From the NCBI RefSeq assembly GCF_907164915.1, contig NC_061862.1:120803533-120867532 (forward strand): 64,000 nt of DNA. Direction: 5' to 3'. The notes under the pieces were generated by a model. That model was not told the origin of the DNA, did no database searches, and was given only the letters and a program-made list of their open reading frames with translations. This document shows positions 10,472 through 20,134 of the stretch, piece by piece. The position numbers and the translations under genes were made by a program. Source of the DNA: Impatiens glandulifera (Eukaryota > Streptophyta > Magnoliopsida > Ericales > Balsaminaceae). Each line of letters begins with the position of its first letter. The stretch's first letter is position 1.

Positions 10472-11758
10472 CTATTGGTTTTCTATTACATCTCTTAACC
10501 AATGAAACCTCACATCAATATGCTTAGTTCTGGAATGATATGTAGCATTCTTGCTCAAATCTATGGCACTTTGGCTATCATAAAAAACAATTGCATCTTC
10601 TTGTTGCATACCAACCTCTATGAGAAATATAATCATCCACAATAAATTTTTACCAGCTTCGGTTCCTGCAATGTATTTTGCTTCTGTTATTGACAAAGGC
10701 ACACATTTCTGCAACTTGGATTGCCATGACACGGCTCCCCCTACAAAAGTAAACACATAACCCGAAGTGGATTTTCTGTGATCTATATCTCCAACCAGTA
10801 TCTGTGTAACCTTCTAACATAGCTTCACCATTTCCAAAAATCAAACACAAATTGAAAGTGCCTCTTAGATATCTAAGAATCCACTTCACTGCTTCCCAAT
10901 GTAGTTTTCCTGGATTAGAGAGGAATCTACTTACCACACCGACTACATGCGCTATATTTAGCCTAGTACAAACCATTGCATACATCAAACTTCCTACAAT
11001 TGAGGAGTATGACATACTTGACATTTCATCATTTTATTGATGGACACATCTTCTTGCTCAATTTCAAATGGCTAGGAAGTGGACAACTTACTTCCTTTGC
11101 TCCTTGCATGTTGAATCTCTCAAGCACCCTTTCAATGTACTTCTCTCGTGACAACCAAAGTCTCTTAGCCTTTATTTAATGAGTAATCTGCATTCCCAAT
11201 ATCTGACTTTCTTGTCCCATGTCCTTCATGTCAAATGTATTGGACATATCCTTCTTCAACATGGCTATTATTTAATCATCATGTCCTACAATCAACATAT
11301 CATCAACATTAAGTAAAAAGGATTAGAAAATTTCCATTATAAAATCTTTTGAAGTAAACACACGGATCCGCCTTGGTTCTCTAGTACCCATTACTCATCA
11401 TAAAAGAGTCAAATTTCTTGTACCATTGTCTCGGAGCTTGTTTCAAACCGTATAGTCTCTTCTTCAATTTGCAAACCATGTTCACCTTTTCTTTTATTTC
11501 AAATCCCTCTAGTTGCACCATGTAGATCTCTTCTTCTAAGCTACCATGAAGAAAATCAGTTTTTACATCAAGTTTCTCAAGCTCAAGGTCTAAGTTAGCT
11601 ACTAGACCTAACATTGTACGAAAGGAAGTCATCTTTATCACTAGTGAGAAAATCTCCTCAAAGTTGATGCCCTGTTTCTGTCCAAAACCCTTTACAACCA
11701 GTCGAGCTTTGTACTTCATAATTTCTCCATTTTCATCTCTCTTTAGCTTGACACCCAT
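10472..11758 (-). pseudogene. Copia RNase H and reverse transcriptase remnant
   Basis: Minus-strand frames. 11381-11758 gives the first RT blocks: YKARLVVKGFGQKQGINFEE, KLDVKTDFLHGSLEEEIYM and KKRLYGLKQAPRQWYKKFD. 10472-11024 gives the C-terminal part: YSSIVGSLMYAMVCTRLNIA, then the RNase H region with SITEAKYIAGTEA, YDSQSAIDLSKN and YHSRTKHIDVRFHWLRD. The YVDD segment between them (about 11030-11380) is disrupted. Several frame changes make it non-functional. Confidence 0.85.
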
Positions 11759-11850
11759 TTATTTCTCAATGCCTTACGGCCTTTAGGAAGCTCAACTAGC
11801 TCATATGTGCTCATTTATTGCAATGACTTCATTTCATCTTTCATTACATT

Positions 11851-12793
11851 CTACCAATTAGCCTTTTCTTTATGAACTTGTGCCTCCTGAAAACTTGTTG
11901 GCTCTCCTTTTTCTGACAATAGGATATACTCTAAAGAAGGGTATCTCTTAGAAGGTTGGTGCTCTCTTTCAAACCTTCTTAATGGGGTCTCTTCTGGCTC
12001 CTCTTGATGATATTGTCCCCCCCTGCTCAGGAGCATCATAAACATTCTCATCATCATTACTATCATTCATGTCATAGGTTATCTCAATGACTTCTTCATT
12101 ATGTTCATCTTCTTTTGTTACTGTTGGTTGTACATGTGAAGGAATTGGTATGAGTTCTATGGAATCATCAACTCTCTCTTACTTCTCATTGATTTATGGA
12201 TTTATCCCATTCCGACCCTTAAAGAACACAACATCTCTGCATCTAACAATTCTCTTTTTTTATGGGTCCCATAATCCTTACCCAAATTCCTCATTTCCAT
12301 ATCCAAGGAAAATACATGGAATTGCTTTATCATCCAACTTGAATTTTTGTTCTTTTGAAATATGCACATATGTTTTGCATCCAAACACCCTTAGATGTGA
12401 GTATGAAATATTATTCTTGGACCATACTCTTTCTGATATTTCAAACTTCAAAGGAATAGAGGGTGACCTGTTTATGAGATAGCAAGTTGTGCGAACTGAT
12501 TTTTCCCAAAACTATTTTGGCAACTTTGTCATCTTCAGCATGCATCTCACCTTTTCTACAACGATGCGTCTCATTCTCTCAGCCACACCATTGTGTTGTG
12601 GAGTTCCAGGCATTGTTTTCTCATGTTGAAATATATATTTTACACAATATGCTTTAAACTCCTTGGAGGTATACTTTCCCTCGTTATCAGAGCAAAAACA
12701 TTTCAGCTTATTGTTTGTCTCTCTTTCCACCATGACATGGAACTCTTGAAAGTAATTAAATATCTGGTCTTTCGTTTTCATAAAAAAACCCAC
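11851..12793 (-). pseudogene. Copia integrase remnant
   Basis: 12512-12793 holds the catalytic core C-terminal part: CFCSDNEGKYTSKEFKAYC (second catalytic D) and PGTPQHNGVAERMRR (catalytic E). Downstream frames continue with LRVFGCKTYVHI and LGYG segments of the C-terminal region. The HHCC zinc-binding domain and first catalytic D are missing; the integrase N-terminus seems deleted between here and the protease remnant at 12923. Confidence 0.75.
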
Positions 12794-12922
12794 ACATTTC
12801 TATATGCATCATCAATAAATGTTAGAAAGTATCGATTGTCACCCAATGAATCCTCTTCAAAAAGACCACACACATCAGAATAAACCAAGTCCAGCACATT
12901 ATGTTTCCTTTCTGATGTTTGA

Positions 12923-14681
12923 CTAAAAGAGACTCGGTTTTACTTGCAAGTGACTAATATTACCCATCTTCATTGTACCAAGATCTCCAGCCTTGTAAGT
13001 TGTGAAAAACTCTCTATTTGGTTTATAATGATAGCAAGCACCTGTATCAACTATCCACTCAACTCCTTGGTGACTTTCTACATGTATATATTGTTCTTTT
13101 TCACAAGAAAGAATCACTACATCATCTGCAGTTACTATGGCTGTGGTATTTCTGATCTCATCATCTTTCTTCTAATTTTTGTCTTCATTTTGGAGTCTTT
13201 TCAAGGCTCTACAATTTTTCTTCATGTGACCTTTTTTACCACAATGATAACACTATATTCACTTAGATTTTGATCTGCCTTTAGACTTGTTAAGGCCTCT
13301 TGATTGTTGTCGGTATTCAACTCTTCATCTGTTATCTATCACTAGGGCCTGTTCACTATTTGTATTAGTTGACTTTCTTCTTGTCTCCTCATTGAACAAG
13401 CTGTTAGTAACTATACTCATAGTAAGAACAACATTCGGAGTTGCATTACTGATTGTCACAACCAATGTCTCCCAACTGTCGGGCAATGATCCCAAGAGAA
13501 ATAAGGCTTGCAGCTCATCTTCTAAGGTCATCTCTATCACTGATAATTGATTAATCAAGTTCTAAAACTCATTTAAATGCTCAGCAACACCTCCACCTTC
13601 TCTAATTTCAAATTTACTAACTTTCAAATTATAAACACTTTGTTACCTGTTATTTTCTGCTCATACAATGACTCCAATTTCTTCCACAACTTATATGCAT
13701 TCTTCTCACTTGCTATATGGTGGTACACGCTAGGTCTGCAAATGAGTCAAGTCGCTCGTGAGCTGCTTGCGAGCCGCTCGATCAAAGCTCGGCTTGAGCA
13801 TGACTTTGATCGAGTTCGAGCCAAGCTCGAGCCGGCTCGTTTAATATTCAAGCCGAACTCGAGCTCATATAATGCTTGCTCGATAGCTTGTCGAGCTTTT
13901 TCGAGCCTGGTAATATATTAATTAAAGTAAATTAAATTTTAGTTATTTGTTTCTTAGCATGTATTTTTTATATTAATTATTTTTAAGCTTAAAAATTTTA
14001 TATTATTAAATGCAGGTAGTTGTACTTGTCTTATGTTTGAAGAACGTGACTTAAAAAATATTAATATATTGAATGTTCAAAAATTTATATAGTTTTGTAC
14101 TTTGATTTTAAAATTTTAAATTTCAGAATTTTGATTAGTAATGGTGGTTGGATGCTTTTTAGATTACCATGTTTTTGGAATTTTAAATAGTTATGATTGT
14201 TTCATATTTTCAATTTAAAATATTATGTTTTAAATGTTAAATATGTATGAAAGTTTGATATTTTCATTTTGAGATAAAATTTTAGTTTGAGTTTGATCCT
14301 GAGTTCAAGCTTGAGTTTGAGCTGAGTTCGATCTTGAATTCGAGCTTGAGTTTGAGCTCGATCTTGATTCGAGCTTTTCGAGTCGAGCCGATCTTATAGG
14401 TAAATAGTCGAGTCGAGCTCGAGCTCAAATTTATAAACTCGTTCGAGCTCGAGCTCAAGCAAGCTCAACTCGTCTTATTTGCAGCCTTAGTACACGCTAT
14501 CATCAAGCCACTGTCTGATTGTGTCGACTGCTTTCCGGTTCAATTTTGTCCAATCACCGTCAGACATATCTTTTGGCTTCGCACTAGCTCCTTCAATCGG
14601 CTCATACAAGTCTTTACAGTAAAGGATATCCTCCATTTTGGATTTCCAAATCTTCCAGTTATTATTTGTCAACCTGATCAT
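12923..14681 (-). pseudogene. Copia gag and protease remnant
   Basis: Gag starts at 14681 (MIRLTNNNWKIWKSKMEDIL). It is interrupted at 14490 by a MITE and continues from 13730 with HHIASEKNAYKLWKKLESLY-type sequence, then GSLPDSWETLVVTI (13325-13558), a zinc knuckle CYHCGKKGHMKKNC (about 13250) and the protease motif WIVDTGACYH (12923-13117). Stops separate the pieces. Confidence 0.8.
13731..14489. mobile_element. hAT-type MITE, 759 bp, with 8-bp target duplication
   Basis: Terminal inverted repeats TAGGTCTGCAAATGAG (left) and, reversed, TAAGGCTGCAAATAAG (right). Flanked by the perfect 8-bp duplication GTACACGC (13723-13730 and 14490-14497), the length used by hAT transposases. Both subterminal regions are dense in CGAGC/GCTCG motifs (GAGCTCGAGC and variants), common in this plant hAT group. 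No coding frame. It sits inside the gag of the copia element, so it is younger than that insertion. Confidence 0.92.
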
Positions 14682-14752
14682 TGTGTTATTGCCTTCTATC
14701 TCAACCTACAAAAGCACTCTTCAAAAATAAACTTAACATCTCTGATACCACT

Positions 14753-15242
14753 TGTTGGGAATTTTGAAATGAATAATACTTTTATATTGTAATAAATCGA
14801 CGTGAGATGGGTAAATGCCCAAGTTATCCAAATCTAAAATAGGAGATCAAGCACACAACAAAACAATACCAGATTTACGTGAAAACCTCTCTCAAACTAG
14901 AGGGTAAAAACCACGGGCCAACCGAAAAATTTCACTATAAACAAGAAACAGATACAAATGTTCTTCTCAACTTTAAACTCAAAGTTGAGGTATACAAATA
15001 GAGAAAACCAAATTCATTCAAACTCAAACTAGTATAGATATACAACAAGAAATTGGAACCTGAAGGTGATAAATGTAAGGAGATCTATATTGCCTCCTTT
15101 TCTTCTTCTTTCTCTATTTCTTCTTCTCTGTTTCTTCTCTTCTTAACAGAATGTTCTCTCTAGCATTAATAGAATGATCAGCATTCTTAGGGTTTTCTTG
15201 ATTAATTAAATTCCTAATTGGGCTGGACTCAAAGGCCCAATA
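14753..15242 (-). repeat. 5' LTR of the copia element at 9.8-15.2 kb
   Basis: On the plus strand it begins TGTTGGGAATTTTGAAAT and ends AAAGGCCCAATA; the outer CA has decayed to TA. Pairs with 9823-10312. Confidence 0.9.
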
Positions 15243-15560
15243 GTACTGGTTGCTTATCTACAAACCCGTTTTGATGGGGTTTCACTTGATGGTACACAAA
15301 ATGCATTAGATCAAGAGGGATCTTCATTGAGTAGTCGACAAAGGTGATTAGTTCAGTAGAGAAAGAGTCGTGTAGTGCATCTGACATCATTATTTAAGAC
15401 TGTTAAAGCTAACTTGGCAATGCAGAGAAATGTTAAGGCCTTAATATGACTAGATGGGCCGCAGAAGCCTATAACTAATCCAAGTTCAGTATTGATTCCA
15501 AGTGCTATATCTCATATTGCCAATACAGATGATGGTTTGACAGATACAAGAGCTCCACAT
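15243..15560 (+). pseudogene. GRV2: GRV2/DNAJC13-like gene fragment, right part
   Basis: Continues the frame broken at 9822: VAYLQTRFDGVS, then QEGSSLSSRQR followed by a stop. In GRV2 the matching segment (VAYLHTR, then a serine/arginine-rich linker) follows the LPPGL motif directly. The later part (to about 15560) has stops and only linker-like composition. The SIRE-type element begins at 15571. Confidence 0.7.
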
Positions 15561-15570
15561 ACTGGTAACT

Positions 15571-17278
15571 TGTTGGGAAAAATTAAGATTTAATTAACTT
15601 AGAAAAATTGTTTGGAAAAACTAAGTAAAGAGTTAATTAACAAAAAAATGCTAAATATTAATCAATTGAGTTTTGATGATGTTTAGATATGAACGAAGCT
15701 AAGTCGTCTAATTGTTTCTATGTAGGTGCATCAAATTTGGCTAACTTAGACGTGGTCTAAGTAGGCTAATTAGACGTGTTATTATTTAGACGTGTCAGTC
15801 TAATAAATACGTAGTTGGATGTGCTAGTCTAACAGACACGTAGTTAGACGTGTCAATCTAATAGATACGTAGTTAGACGTGCTAGTCTAATAGACACGTT
15901 GTTAGACGTGTCAGTCTAACAGACACGTAGTTAGACGTGCCAGTCTAATAGACACGTAGTTAGACGTGCCCGTCTAACAGACACGTAGTTAGACGTGCCC
16001 GTCTAACAGACACGTAGTTAGACGTGCTAGTCTAACAGACACGTACTTAGACGTGCCAGTCTAACAGACACGTAGTTAGACGTGCTAGTTTAACAGACAC
16101 GTAGTTAGACGTGTCAGTCTAATAGATACGTAGTTAGACGTGCCAGTCTAACAGACACGTAGTTAGACGTGCTAGTCTAACAGACACGTAGTTAGAAGTG
16201 TCGGTCTAACAGACACGTAGTTAGACGTGCTAGTCTAACAGACACGTAATTAGAAGTGCTAGTCTAACATATATGTAGTTAGACGTATAAGTCTAACAGA
16301 CACATAGTTAGACATTGGTGTATAACTCCTTCAGATTAGTCTGAATTGATATATAGTTAGATGATGTAGTCTAACTCTATTAGACGTGGTAGTCTAATGG
16401 GATGCGTAGTTAGACGTAGCAGCCTAACTTCATTAGACTCGGTGGTTTAATGGAAATCGTTGTTAGACGTTGCCGTCTAACTCCCTTAGACTTAGCAGTC
16501 TAATGGAACACATTTAATGCCTCTCTTTAGCAACTTTTTGAAGTTAGTATACTTCTACCCATGATCAACTAGTTGTATGCTACTCCTGCTCCACTATCTC
16601 TTGCAGATCAGTACGCCAACAATTTGCATCAAATGAATAAACGCAACGTACGCAAATATCCCTCCCACTACTTATTTAGTACAGGACAGTTCCAGAAGGA
16701 TATGTGGCACACTACCGTTCAGTACGGCCACAATCCATGATCACAGAATATGTTGTACTCTTGTACTATGGAGGCTTTCCAATAGGTTCTTGCCACGTGT
16801 CCATGAAGAATATTCTACTATTGGTGTGCTTTTACTACAAATAGATGTTCAAGGACAACGGTCGAATCACCGGTTACTTTGCTTATTTTCTACAATCTTA
16901 CTCACCACTCTTGCACTTACTGATTGTACATCATTTTTAAGTTCAAGAGAGAGAATCAAAAGCACTATCTAGCTGAGAGATATTATTGATCATATTGTAA
17001 GTTGAACAGAGTGTGTTATGTTCAACAAAGTATTAGCTATTCAGTAATTTGTATTTGATTTAAAGAAGTTTTAGTGAAATCCTTCCGGTTGTTGGAAGAA
17101 GGGGTGACGTAGGAGACTTTGCTCCGAATATCCATAAACAACTTGTTGTGTTCTTTTTTCAGTGTTTCCCTTCTCATTGGTTGAAAGCTTCAAACCCAAA
17201 CAAACAGTTCCGCACTTGAATCGTTTCAAGAGTTTGTGAAGGTTTGCAAAGAATAGAAAGTGATATTAATCCCTAACA
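15571..17278 (+). repeat. 5' LTR of the SIRE-type element, 1708 bp
   Basis: Starts TGTTGGGAAAAATT; the best-matching inverted end is CCCTAACA at 17271-17278. It holds about 18 copies of a 29-bp unit. It matches 23838-25283 along its length, and the 262-bp length difference equals about nine 29-bp units. Confidence 0.85.
15793..16310. repeat. 29-bp hairpin minisatellite in the 5' LTR, about 18 copies
   Basis: The consensus unit reads ACGTAGTTAGACGTG followed by CCAGTCTAACAGAC. It contains the inverted heptamers GTTAGAC and GTCTAAC 6 bp apart; across the unit border the same heptamers recur 9 bp apart, so the array is a string of alternating inverted 7-mers. Each unit also carries two ACGT cores (GACGTG and ACACGTAG). 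Units differ by 0-5 bases. The edges fade into single TTAGACGT motifs up to about 16500. Confidence 0.92.
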
Positions 17279-17405
17279 GGATTTTTATCAATTCGTTTAT
17301 CCGAAGTTACTAACTATAGTCAGACCCCGTCTCTATTGATTAAACTGATCCTATCAATTGGTATCAGAACTTTTTTTCTATTCTCAAGCAAGAAGAACCT
17401 GAATC

Positions 17406-19190
17406 ATGTCGAAAGATGCCAGTTCCTCCAAGATTTCTATGTTTTCGAAAGAAAACTACATGGTGTGGAAGAAGAAAGTCCGTGCCCATCTTGCTTCTTT
17501 GCACGATGACATGTGGAGTGTTGTTACTGAAGGACCCATCAAGATCGGCAGAGAAAAATCTGAATGGACAAATGAAGATAAGAGGAAGAACAACCTTGAC
17601 AATTTGGCCATGGACATCCTATATAGATCTCTTGACGATAGCATGTTCAACTACATTATATCTTGCGAGTCTGCCAAAGAAATTTGGAACAGACTCACTT
17701 AACTCTATGAAGGCAACACGCAAACCAAAGAGAACAAGATCACAGTTTTCAACCATCAGTTTGACAACTTTAAAATGCGTCCAAGAGAGACAATGACTGA
17801 GTTTGATGCTAGATTTAGTCAGATTGTCACCACCCTATCCATCATTGGCAAGACCTACATCAACATAGAGATTGCTATAAAGGTCATGCGAGCTTTAACC
17901 AGGGAGTGGGACATCAAGACAATAGAGATGAGGGAGTCCAAAGACCTTAATAAGATGGAGGTCTTTGACTTTCTTGCCGATCTGAAGTCCTGTGAGTTTG
18001 AGTTAAACTCGAGGAATGAAGAGGAGCACCCCGTATCCACTATCATTACCAAGGCTTCGGTGTCTTCCGAGGAGTCACCAATTGCCAATGAAGAAAAGGC
18101 GTCTGCCCAATAGCTCAGAAGCAATGTAATGGCTCTTCTCATGAAGAAATTCGGGAAATACATGAAGAAGAGCATTCCTAACTCAAGCTCTTCAAATAAT
18201 ACCAATGATGATAAAACTAAATCGAAAACTAATGTTAAGTGTTTTAACTGTGGTATTCTATGTCATTACAAGTCGGAGTGCAGAAAGCCGAAATGTGATG
18301 AGAAGAAGGCCCTCATGGCGGATGACAACAAGGCCAAGTGGATGCAAAGAGACTCGGATTATTCATCATTCAGCGATAGTAATGATGAAGAGGTTGCTTG
18401 TTTCATGGCAAGAGAAGAGGAAGATGTTGAGGAATCTGAGGTATTGGATCTTTCTCTAGAAGACATTTCACGAGATGAACTAGTGGCTGCACTAAATGAT
18501 ATGGTCTCGGAGTATAAAAAACTATTAGAATATCAAAACAAAACAAGTTCATAATCTGAAAATGATGAACCACCTTTTTCTCAAACTTCCGAGCCAAAAG
18601 TTTTTGAAAACATGTATGAACTTTCATCTAAGAATGAAATGCTCAAAGAAAAGATTCAAACCCTCTCTTTTGAAAACCAACGTTTAACCTATATTGTAAG
18701 TTATTGGACAAGGTCTGGAGAAGCTGTCAAATATCAGATTAGTCTGTTGAAGCCTTCCATATGTAAATCTGGTCTAGGATTTGATAGTAATGACTCAGAT
18801 AAGTCCTATAAGAAGTTAAACTCAACAACTGATAAGCTTTGTCAAAAGGAGTTTAACTGATACTAGAACTAATCTAAACTGTGAGGATTTAACTTTAAAG
18901 GATGAGATAACTTATGTTCCACCAACAGTTAGTTGGTTGAAACTTAAGTTAGATGTAGCTAGTAAGTCTGGCAAACCAAAACCTGACAAGAAGTCAAAGA
19001 TTTTTAAAAAACCATCCTCTAAAGTTAAAGGATCAGTGGCTAGAAGGAAGACGTCTGTTAAGTCGAAATCATACGCACTTATTACTACACAAAATGGAAA
19101 ATCCATAAGAATAACATAAATATGGATTCCCAAGGGACTAATTTATCAAGGACCCAAGTGAATGTGGGTACCAAAATGTGTAAATATCTT
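17406..19190 (+). pseudogene. Copia gag of the SIRE-type element, broken
   Basis: Begins MSKDASSSKISMFSKENY with the FSKENYMVWKKKVRAHL motif of SIRE gag. After a stop at 17701 it continues in the same or a shifted frame through EGNTQTKENKITVFNHQF, MRPRETMTEFDARFSQIV and VMRALTREWDIKTIEM. After a stop at 18113 comes the zinc knuckle CFNCGILCHYKSECRKPKC (about 18240-18296), then acidic and coiled segments and a lysine-rich tail (KSGKPKPDKKSKIFKKPSSK). The frame ends near IWIPKGL and MWVPK phrases (19120-19165), which in SIRE elements join gag to pol. At least four stops or frame changes make it non-functional. Confidence 0.85.
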
Positions 19191-20134
19191 CTTGTGTAGG
19201 TGATACAAAAAAGCTGCACGAAGGAAGATTGGAGCATAATCTTCTGAAGACATGCTCTAGAAGATCAACAGTGGCTCACACCACTTCAAAGGACTAAGTG
19301 TTTTCTTCCTTAAAAATATTTTTGGTCTTGAGGACTTCAAAACATTTGTTTATTCTTTTTATACATGCATAAATTGAAGGGAAATCTATTGTGTAAAAAA
19401 AGGTGCACGCAGACGAAAGCTTTAATCGGTCTATTAGACAAGGATGTCTAAAAGAAAAGCAAGTACTTAGACGTACACATACTTACACAATCTAATGTGA
19501 AAAGTCTTGGTGAAAAACCTACGCGGTTAGACGTTGAAGTCAAATAAGCGTTCAAACATTTATAAGACAAGAGTAGTTGGACACTCACATCTAACCAAAC
19601 ACACGTCTAATATGTGTTGTTCATGCGTAATTAGACGTCTATGTCTAATAAACGGTTAGACATCTATAAGACACGTGATTAGACACCTTCATCTAATAGA
19701 CTCGTCTAACAGACGCTCATTCCACACATATTGTAAAAGTAAGTGAAACGTCTAACTACGTGTGCTATTAGACCCTTCATCTTCAGAACTTATTGAGGAC
19801 ACTTGTTTCTTATGCGCTATCATCTAAATTTCCCACTCAAAATATTGAACACTCATTTCCTAGTAACTTGAAGACGCGTGTCTCTCAAGGTTAAGGAAAA
19901 TGACTGATATACCCTTAAAATTAATGATGACTACCTTTGGGAAAATATGTCTAACATTAAATTGGTGGGGCCCCTTGTGTTAAATATGACGGTTAAGTCA
20001 TGCGACTGTTGGGATTCTATTTAAGGACATCGTGCATGCGTCAGAAGTCTTTTACGATCACTAATTTCTTAAGAACCTTAGTTTTCTCTAACTTCTCTCT
20101 AAGAAATCGTTTTATCTTCTTCATCTTTTCTCAA
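19191..20134. repeat. Non-coding internal region with degenerate TTAGACGT motifs
   Basis: Sits where pol would be expected. From about 19400 to 19790 it contains many scattered versions of the LTR heptamers (TTAGACGT, GTCTAAT, GTCTAAC, CGGTTAGAC) without a regular 29-bp period. No reverse transcriptase or integrase motif in any frame. Confidence 0.6.

Larger units (their letters stand above)
9823..15242 (-). mobile_element. Decayed Ty1-copia retrotransposon, complete with both LTRs, 5420 bp
   Basis: Two 490-bp LTRs (9823-10312 and 14753-15242) enclose minus-strand gag, protease, integrase, reverse transcriptase and RNase H remnants in copia order. On the minus strand the primer-binding site TGGTATCAGAG (about 14741-14751) follows the 5' LTR and the purine tract GGAGGGGGAAAT precedes the 3' LTR. 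The flanks GGCCT (9818-9822) and GTACT (15243-15247) are a diverged 5-bp target duplication: taking out the element and one copy restores the GRV2-like frame. Many stops, frameshifts, a deletion at the start of integrase and LTRs roughly 10% different by eye show an old insertion. It carries a hAT-type MITE at 13731-14489. Confidence 0.9.

Noticed and set aside
15793..16310. CRISPR-like array
   Set aside because: The 29-bp repeats are directly adjacent with no unique spacers, lie inside an LTR and in a plant genome.
17279..17356. Reading 17279-17356 as certain leader between LTR and primer-binding site
   Set aside because: The 3' LTR is cut by the gap three bases after the matching point, so the LTR could extend to 17356; left open rather than asserted.
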